Assembly: GCA_016718035.1 (NCBI GenBank)
Contig: JADKEK010000012.1
Coordinates: 51,591 to 115,590 of the forward strand
Direction: 5' to 3'
DNA from: Bacteroidota bacterium
Lineage (GTDB): Bacteria; Bacteroidota; Bacteroidia; Chitinophagales; BACL12
DNA length: 64,000 nt
Shown: positions 37,500-46,427 of the stretch, piece after piece
How positions within the stretch are numbered: the stretch's first letter is position 1
How the letters are laid out: the number at the start of each line of letters is the position of its first letter
Translations under genes and position numbers: made by a program
The notes under the pieces: generated by a model
What the model saw: only the letters and a program-made list of their open reading frames with translations
Database searches by the model: none
Told to the model about the DNA's origin: nothing

Positions 37500-37537
37500 A
37501 AGGGTTTCAGCGATTTTAAAGCTGGAACCCTTTTTTA
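37500..37537 (+). terminator. Second terminator after the tRNA remnant
   Basis: AGGGTT.CAGC pairs with GCTG.AACCCT around GATTTTAAA, then TTTTTT. Confidence 0.8.
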
Positions 37538-37797
37538 TTTGCAAACAATTTGCAAACATTTTGGGGGTTTTGGGTTAATTTGATGTGGATTTACTCACTT
37601 TTTTGAACCTAAGGCTTACCGAATTTTCTTCAGCGGTTTCAAATCTCTAATAAGCCTTATATATTTAATTAATTAATCCATTATCTTTAGTTTCCCAATT
37701 TTACTAATACACTACATTTAGAAGGTTTTGAGAATGAATTCTGGGTGTGACTTGTCCAATAAACAAGTTATGCGCTATATTTTGACAACCACAAACT
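37538..37797. other. Island left margin, non-coding
   Basis: About 260 bases with two TTTGCAAACA words at 37540-37560 and AT-rich DNA. GTTATGCGC at 37768 resembles the motif in the inverted repeats at 39073 and 40110. No integrase gene or other coding region is seen here. Confidence 0.5.
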
Positions 37798-38943
37798 ATG
37801 ACACTAAAGGAACTTAAAGAGCAAATTTCAATAACTGTTGACAATTTAAAAAACCACGGTCTGTTTCCTAAAGAGAATAATCTTTTTCACTATAAGACCG
37901 AATTAAATTTTTTCGGTATCACAGACCCTGTTGATGTGTTTATGAGGAATTTTGCAAAAGACATTTTATCTTTTTGTAATGGAAATGGAGGCATTATAAT
38001 TATAGGAATTAAGGAGGACAAAACTAAAGGAACTCTAGAAGATGTAGGATTGGACTTAACTAACATTGAGTTGCTAAACAAAGTTGACTTGAATTTAATC
38101 ACACAAAAGTTTGAAAAAATTGCAAAAGTTGGAGTTGGTATTGACCTCCAATCTTTCCAGACAGGAACACGTAAATTTTATTACTTACTAATTGAAAAAC
38201 AAAATCAAGTTTTAATTCCTGTTAATGACTTTCCTGACTATAAGATTAAGAAAGGAGAAATATTATACAGAACCTCGAGTAAGAATGAAATTGCAAATTT
38301 AACCACACAAGACTTTAATAGATTTCTTCAAATAAAGGCAAATGAAAAGAACAAAGAGTTTATGGAAATATGGTCAAAACTTTTGCCGGAAATGTTTAAT
38401 ATTAATCCAAGAGAAGTATTAATAATTAATCCCAAAAGTAATAAAATATACGGCTTTAATAGCAAGGAAAATATATTATCCAGCAGTGACATTGAAATTG
38501 ACAAGACCGACCAAGGAGTATTTAATATTATCTTAAATGCCATTTCAGCAGGTGACATCGGGAAAATTTCTGATGTAGAAGGAAAGCCATTGTATAAAAT
38601 TGTTGGTGAAATAAAATCATCTTCTCCGAGAGAACACATTTCACTTTCGACTTTACTTGCGGAGGTTTTAAAAAAGTCAAAATATACAATTTCAAGTGTT
38701 CAACTAAAAGTATTAATGAAACATCTAGGTTGGGTTACCGACGACAAATTTAAAGTAGAAAACCCAATAAAAGACCCAACTAATCCGACATTTCACAAAT
38801 ATATTTGGCTAGAAAATTTTGACAAAATAAAAAACGTTCATAAAGTGGTTTGTTCTGAAAAAGCAATTTCTAAAATTATTGATGCGGTTAACGACCATTC
38901 GACACATAAGACAGTATATGGAAAGACATTGGTTAAGAGATAA
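37798..38943 (+). CDS. Schlafen/AlbA_2 domain protein
   Basis: 381 residues, cytosolic. The Schlafen AlbA_2 domain spans about residues 25-185: NLFHYKTELNFFG, LSFCNGNGGIIIIGIKED (core strand-helix) and GEILYRTSSKNEIANLT. The C-terminal part (residues 280-350) is helical and may be a winged helix. AlbA_2 proteins are linked to nucleic-acid binding and, in bacteria, often to regulators or defence islands. The gene is intact and is the first of the island, facing away from the tRNA. Confidence 0.75.
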   Translation: MTLKELKEQISITVDNLKNHGLFPKENNLFHYKTELNFFGITDPVDVFMRNFAKDILSFCNGNGGIIIIGIKEDKTKGTLEDVGLDLTNIELLNKVDLNLITQKFEKIAKVGVGIDLQSFQTGTRKFYYLLIEKQNQVLIPVNDFPDYKIKKGEILYRTSSKNEIANLTTQDFNRFLQIKANEKNKEFMEIWSKLLPEMFNINPREVLIINPKSNKIYGFNSKENILSSSDIEIDKTDQGVFNIILNAISAGDIGKISDVEGKPLYKIVGEIKSSSPREHISLSTLLAEVLKKSKYTISSVQLKVLMKHLGWVTDDKFKVENPIKDPTNPTFHKYIWLENFDKIKNVHKVVCSEKAISKIIDAVNDHSTHKTVYGKTLVKR

Positions 38944-39072
38944 TACATCGCATTACTCGGGTTTGGCAAAAGTGTCGGTTCAGTGCTCCGCAGATACATT
39001 TGTGGTCAATCAAACATTGGTTCTCCGCTTAAACATTTGTGGTGAAAAACGCCAACTTCGCCAAGCCCAAAC

Positions 39073-39084
39073 CGTTATGTTATG
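39073..39084. repeat. Inverted repeat, left copy (CGTTATGTTATG)
   Basis: 12 bases whose exact reverse complement lies at 40110-40121. The pair brackets the broken gene at 39153-40033. Confidence 0.6.
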
Positions 39085-39152
39085 TTTGGGGTCATTGCTA
39101 ACCCGAACATTTGTGCAAGAAACAAGATTGCAAAAACTTAAACCTAAATATT

Positions 39153-39566
39153 ATGATACCATTTGACACTCGACTATGTGAAGTTCTTGAAGCAGTAATG
39201 GCTCAACAGCCAGAACAAAAAAACTTGCAAACGCTTGCTGATGCGGCATTACAGTTAATGATGCAGACAAATAAAATTTTTCAAAGTAATCGTGATAGAT
39301 GGTCAGACGAAAAATTAAAAATGTATGGTTTGCGAGTTTCAAAATATGGGAGAGTTACACAGGCATTCACATCAATTAAAAATGGAAATCCGACGCAGGA
39401 GATATTGGACTTAGGAATTAGAGATGGCAAAGCATTATATAACGAAATCAATGCTGAACTTTCTCCAGAATGGGAAAGGTCAGGTAAAGAAAGAAGAGGA
39501 GAAATACTTGAGGAAGTTCTTTTACCACATATGTTATTTATCCGCTTTTTAAAGCAAGAAAAATAA
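39153..39566 (+). CDS. Unknown island protein, first open segment
   Basis: 137 residues, helical, charged; reading starts at ATG 39153 rather than the GTG at 39111. No known motif. Confidence 0.45.
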   Translation: MIPFDTRLCEVLEAVMAQQPEQKNLQTLADAALQLMMQTNKIFQSNRDRWSDEKLKMYGLRVSKYGRVTQAFTSIKNGNPTQEILDLGIRDGKALYNEINAELSPEWERSGKERRGEILEEVLLPHMLFIRFLKQEK

Positions 39567-40033
39567 GTTAAATGGAAATAATACAGATGACAGTTTTAAA
39601 TTTCATAAGGAAAAAAAGCATTCAGGACACGACCCAATCATTCAGTTTTTCAACAGAAACAGATTTGGGTTAAACAATCCTGTAATGACTTATCTTAGTG
39701 TATTAGCCACTACTGACCGTTGTGTAATTCTTGAAGAACTCTATAATCCCAATTTGCTTGACAGCGTATTAAGCGACAAACTTTTACTTGCTTATGTTAC
39801 AAGTGGAAAAAAACATCTTGCTGAAAAAGTAATTCAAAACTCAATTCGCCTTAGTGATAGCGGGAAATAAATGTTTGGGGCTTCGTGATAAATTAGACCT
39901 TGGGTTAGCACCGACAAGAAACAGAGCACAACGACTTGCTATCTACAACGACTTTTTATCAAAGCCACAAGGTTTGGTAGAAAAAGAATTTCTAAACTTA
40001 TTGGTTGACTTTTGCAACAAACATTATGATTAA
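39153..40033 (+). pseudogene. Unknown island gene, two frameshifts
   Basis: Start ATG at 39153 (MIPFDTRLCEVLEAVMAQQ). The first frame stops at 39566, but dropping one A from the AAAAA run at 39559-39563 continues it as NKLNGNNTDDSFKFHKEKK into the frame seen at 39685-39870, and a second one-base change near 39852 leads to VIAGNKCLGLRDKLDLGLAP and a natural stop at 40033. The joined product is about 290 residues, helical, without signal peptide. I recognise no family. The first junction is less sure than the second; two neighbouring genes are an alternative. Confidence 0.45.
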
Positions 40034-40396
40034 TTACAGTGACTAGCAGGAAGCTACATTTCGTGCGAACCTCAAACAGTTGTGGCTTGAACGATCAATA
40101 GCAAAAACGCATAACATAACGAAAAAGAAATTTTAACCCCTTTTGCAGTACCGGAAACCTTTTGACGAAAGTGCAAACATTAAATGGACAAACATGAATC
40201 GAACATTTTGCTATACCAAACCAAACAGACTGACCGATATTTCGAACAGCCAAAGCAATGAAGTTTTAATTTTTGCCAACGCAAAAAACACATTTTCATT
40301 TTTATGCTCTGCACAATCCCAAACCGAAAAAAAATGAAAGGTTGTTTTCGCCAACACTTTGTTCCCGACAAACTTTAACTTGCGTAAAATTTATAT
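40034..40396. other. Non-coding spacer with inverted-repeat partner
   Basis: 363 bases, AT-rich with many AAAC words. It holds CATAACATAACG at 40110-40121 (partner of 39073-39084). The short open frame at 40143 has no protein-like features. Confidence 0.55.
40110..40121. repeat. Inverted repeat, right copy (CATAACATAACG)
   Basis: Exact reverse complement of 39073-39084. Confidence 0.6.
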
Positions 40397-41488
40397 ATGC
40401 CATTACACGAGGACATATTTGGTATTGGACAAGTCATTGAAATAATAATTCGGTGGCATGAGCAAGCTATTGCTGACTACAACAAATTCAACTCTGTAAC
40501 CTTTGAGCAACTCAGAACATTATTTGAGAACGCAGATTTTACGTGCCACTTTTTGAAAGTAAAAGACAGTGAGCAAAAAATAATAATTCAGATCCCCAAT
40601 GGCCAATTTGAACTTTATGTTGATTGGGAGGCTCTAACTGACAGTTACAACGCCAAAATAAACCGAAAGAAGAAAACAAAATTTTCCGAAACTGTTTCTG
40701 TTCCCACAGAAACCGCTTATGTAATTGAGCATACCTGCAAAATTCATTTCATTGATTCAAGAGAACCGAAAAGAGCAAGTGACAATTTCATGGATTTGTT
40801 GCATCGGGTAAACCGTCTTGAAATACTTCCGAAAACACAAATTGAAGCCGACAGAGACATTTGGGATAAGTATATTGAAGCACAAGAGTTATTACTCAAA
40901 AAGAATTCTCAACCATTTAGAATTCAGGGCTACCCTAATCTTGTCCCTACACAAAATGAAAAGGGAGAAACCACCCGATATAAATTAAAATTTGCTTTAG
41001 ATGTTCGTCAAGACGAAGAATACAAACTACTGGAAAAAGAATTTCTTGATTTAGGAATTCTTCAATCGTTTGATTCAGAGGGAAGCATTCTACTCAAATA
41101 CAACGATATTTTTTCTGGACTTGATAACTTAATTCTTGGAAAGTTCAATAATGTTTTTGAAAGGGAACAACGAATTGGTTGTCGCCTTCCTCTTAAGCCA
41201 TTGAAAACATTTCATCGCTTAGAAAATGATGTAAGAGAAAATATTCTTTCCGTAAAAGAAACCCATTTTGTTGCTAACAAAAACCAGATTCACTTGTTTC
41301 CGAGATTGAATCAAACCTTAATAAGCTTACCAGACAACTTAATTGATAAATATCAACTTAATTTTATTGGCTTTGCAATTAAATTAAAGATGAGAAATAA
41401 AGAAAGAAAGATTCAATTTGAAATTAGAGAGGTAGTTTATGCAGAACCGAAAAAGAAGGGGTTTTTGCAAAATGAAAAAAAGAATTAA
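40397..41488 (+). CDS. Unknown protein, first gene of the helicase-PIN-AAA run
   Basis: 363 residues, no signal peptide or TM segment. Mixed alpha/beta; the region FELYVDWEALTDSY, a central LEILPKTQIEADRDIWDKYIEAQ helix and a C-terminal NFIGFAIKLKMRNKERKIQF strand pair are visible, but I recognise no family. Many Lys/Glu residues. It ends 14 bases before the SF1 helicase gene, so it is likely the first gene of that transcript. The segment with IQIPNGQFELYVDWE might be a nucleotide- or helicase-partner domain; that is speculation. Confidence 0.65.
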   Translation: MPLHEDIFGIGQVIEIIIRWHEQAIADYNKFNSVTFEQLRTLFENADFTCHFLKVKDSEQKIIIQIPNGQFELYVDWEALTDSYNAKINRKKKTKFSETVSVPTETAYVIEHTCKIHFIDSREPKRASDNFMDLLHRVNRLEILPKTQIEADRDIWDKYIEAQELLLKKNSQPFRIQGYPNLVPTQNEKGETTRYKLKFALDVRQDEEYKLLEKEFLDLGILQSFDSEGSILLKYNDIFSGLDNLILGKFNNVFEREQRIGCRLPLKPLKTFHRLENDVRENILSVKETHFVANKNQIHLFPRLNQTLISLPDNLIDKYQLNFIGFAIKLKMRNKERKIQFEIREVVYAEPKKKGFLQNEKKN

Positions 41489-41502
41489 AAACGAGTTAAG
41501 TA

Positions 41503-43338
41503 GTGAAAGGAATTCATAGATTGATGGACAGAAATCTAATTTCTTTGGACTATCACATTGCAGATATTTATCAAATTGAAGCCCCAGAACTTGAAACATT
41601 CCCTGATGAATTTTGGCATGAATTAAAAAGATACTTGATTCCCTTAGGACTTGAAAGAAGCATTCATGAATTTGACAGTTCAATATTTTTTGATTTTAAG
41701 GACAAAGAAGAATGTTTTAAAATATTTTCTGCAATAAGAAAAATTGGAAAGTTTGATTTCAAAAAAACACCATTTAACAAAGACGGTTTTTTCATTGATA
41801 ATTTTCTTTTCAAGGTTAAGGTAAACATCATTGCTAAGAAAACGGAAAAGCAAATTTCTGCTGAACGAATTGAACAATTAAAGGGGATAGATTTTCATAT
41901 TCCTTTACCAATGAAGGAAGGTTCATGGCGGCAAGAGTTTTTACCAATTGGCAAGTTAAATGGTTATGAATCTGATATATCGACTTTGGTTTTTAATATT
42001 CCAATGAGATGGAAGGAAGAAAAGAAAGCAGCAAAAAAAATCCTTGATTTTATTTCAGCGAGAAAACCAATTCTTTCTATTCAAGCAAACCTTGTTGGCG
42101 ACCAAGCCAAAATTGAATGGCTGCATGAAGCGATGAATAAAATTATAAACCCTTCTGAATTGCCAAATGGCAAGGCAGTTAATGAGAGGTTAGGTCAATT
42201 CATTTTTGATTCAAGCAAAGCAGAAGAAATTTATAAAGACATTTCAATTGATAGTGAGGAGTGGAACAGAGTTAAGAGAAACGAATTATTAAAGTTGAAT
42301 GATTCTCAGAGAGCAGCAATTCTTTCTGCAATCAATGCAAGAGACCTTTGTTTATTACAGGGTCCCCCTGGGACAGGTAAAACAACTGTAATTGCAGAGC
42401 TAATCTGGCAACTTATTAGTCAAAATCAAGAGCAAAAAATATTGCTCACATCCGAATCAAACTTAGCGGTTGACAATGCACTTGAAAAACTTCTTAACAA
42501 GGAACACACACTTGTAAAACCCCTACGCTTCGGTAGAGACACAAAATTTGAAGAGGAAGGAAAGAGGTATTCTGTCAATAGAATTGAGAAGTGGATTGAT
42601 GAAAAATTTGAAGACGAGAAATTTGAAGATGATTCAAGTAAAGATGATGAGCAAGAAGAAATAAATCAAGACAACCCAAATAACAATGCTGTTCAAATTT
42701 GGATGAAACGTATCGCTGAAAAATCGCATCAAAATAGAAATCCGAAATATGATTCTGCTCTTAAAAATTGGGCAACTGAATTAGCCCAACCTGAAACAGA
42801 AACCAAATTTATTTTCAAGGAGAAATACTTCAAATATGCAAATGTGGTAGGAAGCACATGCAGTTCAAGTGGAAGCCCGTCTTTTTATAAAACATATGGA
42901 AGAACCTTCATTAAGAATTTTAAAATCTTTTCAAATTTGGAATTCGTTATGGAGGTAGCTCCTTTCAACACACGAAAAATTATTGAATACCTCACCACAT
43001 TGGAAATTCCAATTCCTGATTTAAATGAGCACTATAATCTTCGTAGAGAATACTATGATGAAATAAATGAACTTGACTCAGCTGATTTAGAGAATGATGA
43101 ACCTGAACTTAACAGAAAACAAAAAGATGAAAGAACCAAAAAACTCTCTTCGTTTCTTAAATTAAAGGAACTTACAAAAAGAATAATTTATCCGTTGCTT
43201 ACATCAACCAAAGTAAAATTTGACACTGTAATAATGGATGAAGCAAGCAAAGCAACACCTCCTGAAATGTTGCTTCCATTGTGTTTTGCAACCAAGTCAG
43301 TTGTGATAGGCGACCATCGACAATTGCCCCGATGCTAA
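41503..43338 (+). CDS. SF1 helicase, N-terminal segment
   Basis: Unknown N-domain, motifs I, Ia, II and the start of III; ends three codons after GDHRQLP because of the missing C near 43328. Confidence 0.7.
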   Translation: MKGIHRLMDRNLISLDYHIADIYQIEAPELETFPDEFWHELKRYLIPLGLERSIHEFDSSIFFDFKDKEECFKIFSAIRKIGKFDFKKTPFNKDGFFIDNFLFKVKVNIIAKKTEKQISAERIEQLKGIDFHIPLPMKEGSWRQEFLPIGKLNGYESDISTLVFNIPMRWKEEKKAAKKILDFISARKPILSIQANLVGDQAKIEWLHEAMNKIINPSELPNGKAVNERLGQFIFDSSKAEEIYKDISIDSEEWNRVKRNELLKLNDSQRAAILSAINARDLCLLQGPPGTGKTTVIAELIWQLISQNQEQKILLTSESNLAVDNALEKLLNKEHTLVKPLRFGRDTKFEEEGKRYSVNRIEKWIDEKFEDEKFEDDSSKDDEQEEINQDNPNNNAVQIWMKRIAEKSHQNRNPKYDSALKNWATELAQPETETKFIFKEKYFKYANVVGSTCSSSGSPSFYKTYGRTFIKNFKIFSNLEFVMEVAPFNTRKIIEYLTTLEIPIPDLNEHYNLRREYYDEINELDSADLENDEPELNRKQKDERTKKLSSFLKLKELTKRIIYPLLTSTKVKFDTVIMDEASKATPPEMLLPLCFATKSVVIGDHRQLPRC

Positions 43339-44261
43339 GTGAAAAAGAATTTAAAGAAGCGTTGATTTCTATCAACTCAAAAAAAGCTACTGAACTTGCT
43401 GAGGTAATTGATAGAGAGTTTGTAGAAACAAGTCAGTTTGAAAGGTTAATTCTAAATCCATCAGTTAATAAGACAATCGCAGCAAGATTGAATATTCAGT
43501 ATCGGATGCATCCGAAAATCAATAATGTAATTAAACAGTTCTACACTGGGGAAACTGATTCAGGATTGAACCCTGCACAGGAGCTAATAGACAATCAGAT
43601 AAATGAAGATTTGAATCACCCTTTTTCAAGACACCACGGTTTTTGGAATGAAGGTTTTATTAAGCCTGACATTCACACTATTTGGATAAATGTTGATGAA
43701 CCCGAAGAACAAAGCGGCACTTCAAGAGTAAATGAAAAGGAAGTTGAGGTTGTCAAAACCGTCTTAAAGTATTTAAAACAGTCAAAAGGGTTTGAAGAAT
43801 ATTTTAAGCATTGGGAAAATAAATATAAGAACGATGAGGACAAATTGATGCAAGAGCAAGAGATTGGACTTATTAGTTTTTATGGCCATCAGGTAAAAAA
43901 ATTGCAAGATGTAAAACGCTTTGCAAAGTCAGAATTAGAAATACCTATCCGATTAAAGACAGTTGACAAATTTCAGGGAATGGAACGAAATATAATTATC
44001 GTTTCAACGGTTAGAAGCAACAAGATTCAAAGCGGTGGCAGAGTAAGCATAAATTCGGATTATGGATTTGCAAAATCACCAGAACGATTGAATGTAGCTT
44101 TATCAAGAGCAAGGCGTCTTTTAATTGTCGTAGGCAACCTCCATTTCTTTGAGAATTACCAGGACAAACAAGGAGACAGGATTTACAAAAATGCAATTGA
44201 CATTATCCGTCAGGAAGGAAAAATAATTGAGAATTATAAAATGCTGAATAAATACCAATGA
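43281..44261 (+). CDS. SF1 helicase, C-terminal segment
   Basis: RecA-like domain 2 with motifs IV, V and VI, the true frame beginning near 43326. The ATGA at 44258-44261 couples it to the PIN protein gene. Confidence 0.7.
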   Translation: MFCNQVSCDRRPSTIAPMLSEKEFKEALISINSKKATELAEVIDREFVETSQFERLILNPSVNKTIAARLNIQYRMHPKINNVIKQFYTGETDSGLNPAQELIDNQINEDLNHPFSRHHGFWNEGFIKPDIHTIWINVDEPEEQSGTSRVNEKEVEVVKTVLKYLKQSKGFEEYFKHWENKYKNDEDKLMQEQEIGLISFYGHQVKKLQDVKRFAKSELEIPIRLKTVDKFQGMERNIIIVSTVRSNKIQSGGRVSINSDYGFAKSPERLNVALSRARRLLIVVGNLHFFENYQDKQGDRIYKNAIDIIRQEGKIIENYKMLNKYQ

Positions 44262-46417
44262 GTAACGAGATTGACATAGAAATCTTCAAACACATTTCAC
44301 ATGAAATGAATGTTGCCGAAATTTATTTGGGTCATATTCCATTTACGTTTCATTACACACAGGCAGAATACACAGCCACATGCACTGAGGCAATTCCTTT
44401 CAATCCCTTTGATAAAATCATTTGCGAACTACTGACAATTGAAGAACAACTTAGTTTTGAAAACATCGGAGATATTTTGGGAATGAATGTTTACAAATCG
44501 GAAAATCCGAAACGCTATCTTGATTTAGCTGAGAAAGAAATTTTAATGGAGGCACTTCAAGATTTGGCTTCTGATGATTTCAAGATGATTGAAGGTGGAG
44601 ACATCTACTTTTCAAGATGCAGATTAACGACAACAGGAAAAGAATATGCACAGAAGAAAAGTAAATTCAAAGAAACAGAAAACAAACCGTTTACAATTTA
44701 TTTTGACCACACAACAGGAAATCACATCAATGCAAAAGAAGTTTTTGAATTTGTAAGCGGAGGTATTTCTCCAAACGACTTTGCTATTGAATTCGCTGAT
44801 GAAGAAGTGCTCAAACAAATTGCATTGAAACAAATTCCAGAAATATACAATCCTGAAATGCAGCACTCATTTACGGCTGCAGTATTGCAAAGTCAAAAAA
44901 ACTTTGTTGTTGAATATCTAGTTGCAATAACTTTCAATTTAATTGAAAAGTCATTTCAATTTTATTGCTACGATTCAGCAAACACAAAAATTCACGGACA
45001 ATTTAATGAATGGATTCACGGCAATGAAAATGTAAAGCAGGATTTGTTAGCAGAATTTTCAGCCAAATATTCAACCGATTCAGTTTCTGCTAATAATGTT
45101 TTCAATGTTATTGCAGAGCAAGTTTCAGCATTTCCAACAAACACAAAAATCAAAAGTGTCAAATCCGATTTACTCAAAATGGAATTTGTTGACGAGGAAC
45201 TTTTCTATTCTTCATTCAATGAATTGCTCAACTTAAAAGATGAAGTAGAACTCTATTTGAGTTTGCCATTTGTAACAGAAAACACTTTTAAATGTATCAG
45301 AGAAATTATTCAGAACTCAGAAAATGAAAATTCCCGTTTTTATTTTGTATTCCCTATTGAGATGACAGGAACAATTCAGAGAGAAATTGACCAGTTAAAA
45401 ACACTTTCAGAAGAGACAGAAAATTTACTTGCAATGCAACAATCTGTAATTGCCTTTTCACTTTGTTGCAAGCAAGAAACCGAATCCTTTTACATTGAGA
45501 TTATATCCGGTTCAGTAAATGGTTTTTCCAAAAACATTTCCCAAAGAAAATTGTGGGACAAGAGGGTAGCTAAAATTGAAAGCTACTTACTTGAAAAGTT
45601 CTCTGATGAATTTGCGTCACGAATTTGCAAAGAAGTTGATGCCGCAGTAAATACTGATATGCAAGAAACCGTAAGTAAGGCACAACTTGACGAACTTGAT
45701 TTTTATGAATTCAAACTTCAGCCATTTGCAAACATTGGGACGCAATTTGAAACAGTAACTATGGCACTTGAGCTAATAGATTCTTTCAGAGAAAACAGAA
45801 TTGAAAGGTTGGACGAGAAGTTGGGAGGTGAGATTGATGAACTTGAAAGCAAACTTGCAGCAGTAGTTGATGAAAAAGAGTTTGTTGAAATTCAAAAGTC
45901 CTTCACCAACACAAAAGCTGAAATAATTTTTGATGATTCTGAAATTGCCAAACGATGTCAAGAGATTGACAAAGTTATTTCTTCAAAACAAGCCGAATTT
46001 GAAGAAGCTAAAAAAGTTTTCTCATTGATTCTTGACACGAACATTTTTCTCAAAGACCAGAATATAATTTCAAAAATTTCAAGTAAGCACAAGATTATTG
46101 TTGCTGAAAAAGTTCTTGAAGAATTGAACGGATTCAGAAACATTTCTCAGTTAAAAGAAATTGCCAATCATTGTCTTTCAGAAATTCAGTTAAACAAGAA
46201 TAAAAACATTCACAGAGCAAAAGCAAATTTCAAACGACTTCCAAAAGAGTTTTCAAAGAAATCCCCTGACAATTTAATTCTTGCAGTTGCCTACATGTAT
46301 AAAGACCTTAACGGAGTTTTGGTTTCTGATGTTGATGGATTGAATGAGAAAGCAAAGCAGTTAGAAATACAGCTAATGAACAATGAAAATTTTATTACCA
46401 AATTTGTAACCTTATAA
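44258..46417 (+). CDS. Large protein with C-terminal PIN-type nuclease domain
   Basis: 719 residues, intact. The first 570 residues are charged, mostly helical and unknown to me, with a coiled-coil-prone stretch at about 520-590. Residues about 588-719 look like a PIN nuclease: LILDTNIFL (first Asp), VAEKVLEELNGF (Glu), KSPDNLILAVAYMY (Asp) and GVLVSDVDGL (last acidic pair), all four acidic positions of the PIN active site. This suggests a metal-dependent RNase or DNase. Its ATG overlaps the helicase stop and the DUF1257-like gene starts 10 bases after its end, so it is embedded in the operon. Confidence 0.7.
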   Translation: MSNEIDIEIFKHISHEMNVAEIYLGHIPFTFHYTQAEYTATCTEAIPFNPFDKIICELLTIEEQLSFENIGDILGMNVYKSENPKRYLDLAEKEILMEALQDLASDDFKMIEGGDIYFSRCRLTTTGKEYAQKKSKFKETENKPFTIYFDHTTGNHINAKEVFEFVSGGISPNDFAIEFADEEVLKQIALKQIPEIYNPEMQHSFTAAVLQSQKNFVVEYLVAITFNLIEKSFQFYCYDSANTKIHGQFNEWIHGNENVKQDLLAEFSAKYSTDSVSANNVFNVIAEQVSAFPTNTKIKSVKSDLLKMEFVDEELFYSSFNELLNLKDEVELYLSLPFVTENTFKCIREIIQNSENENSRFYFVFPIEMTGTIQREIDQLKTLSEETENLLAMQQSVIAFSLCCKQETESFYIEIISGSVNGFSKNISQRKLWDKRVAKIESYLLEKFSDEFASRICKEVDAAVNTDMQETVSKAQLDELDFYEFKLQPFANIGTQFETVTMALELIDSFRENRIERLDEKLGGEIDELESKLAAVVDEKEFVEIQKSFTNTKAEIIFDDSEIAKRCQEIDKVISSKQAEFEEAKKVFSLILDTNIFLKDQNIISKISSKHKIIVAEKVLEELNGFRNISQLKEIANHCLSEIQLNKNKNIHRAKANFKRLPKEFSKKSPDNLILAVAYMYKDLNGVLVSDVDGLNEKAKQLEIQLMNNENFITKFVTL

Positions 46418-46427
46418 AAATAATCTT

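Larger units (their letters stand above)
41503..44261 (+). pseudogene. Upf1-like SF1 helicase, one frameshift in motif III
   Basis: About 910 residues once joined. The N-terminal 260 residues hold no known domain. Helicase motifs follow in order: Walker A QGPPGTGKTTVIAEL at about residue 285, SESNLAVDNALEKLL (Ia), TVIMDEASKATPPEML (II), GDHRQLP (III), IQYRMHPKINNVI (IV), KTVDKFQGMERNIIIVSTVR (V) and NVALSRARRLLIVVGN (VI). The layout is AAA_11 plus AAA_12 of the DNA2/NAM7/Upf1 group. The frame breaks inside motif III: TTGCCCC before GATG lacks one C; with it the text reads GDHRQLPPMLSEKEF. The start may be GTG 41503 or ATG 41524, the latter preceded by AAAGGA. Its stop overlaps the next ATG (ATGA). 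Confidence 0.8.

Noticed and set aside
37538..37797. Integrase gene next to the tRNA
   Set aside because: The space is too short and has no open frame; an integrase, if any, must be beyond the right edge.
38879..39166. Open frame overlapping the end of the AlbA gene
   Set aside because: Out of frame with the AlbA gene and composed of intergenic DNA with the inverted repeat.
39073..40121. True integron attC sites
   Set aside because: The 12-base repeats share only a GTTATG core with attC sites; no integron integrase is seen and the flanks were not shown to fold. Kept only as a weak observation.
40143..40337. Short open frame before the helicase operon
   Set aside because: Composition (Asn, Thr, Ser, Lys from AAAC-rich DNA) and lack of a start signal suggest non-coding.
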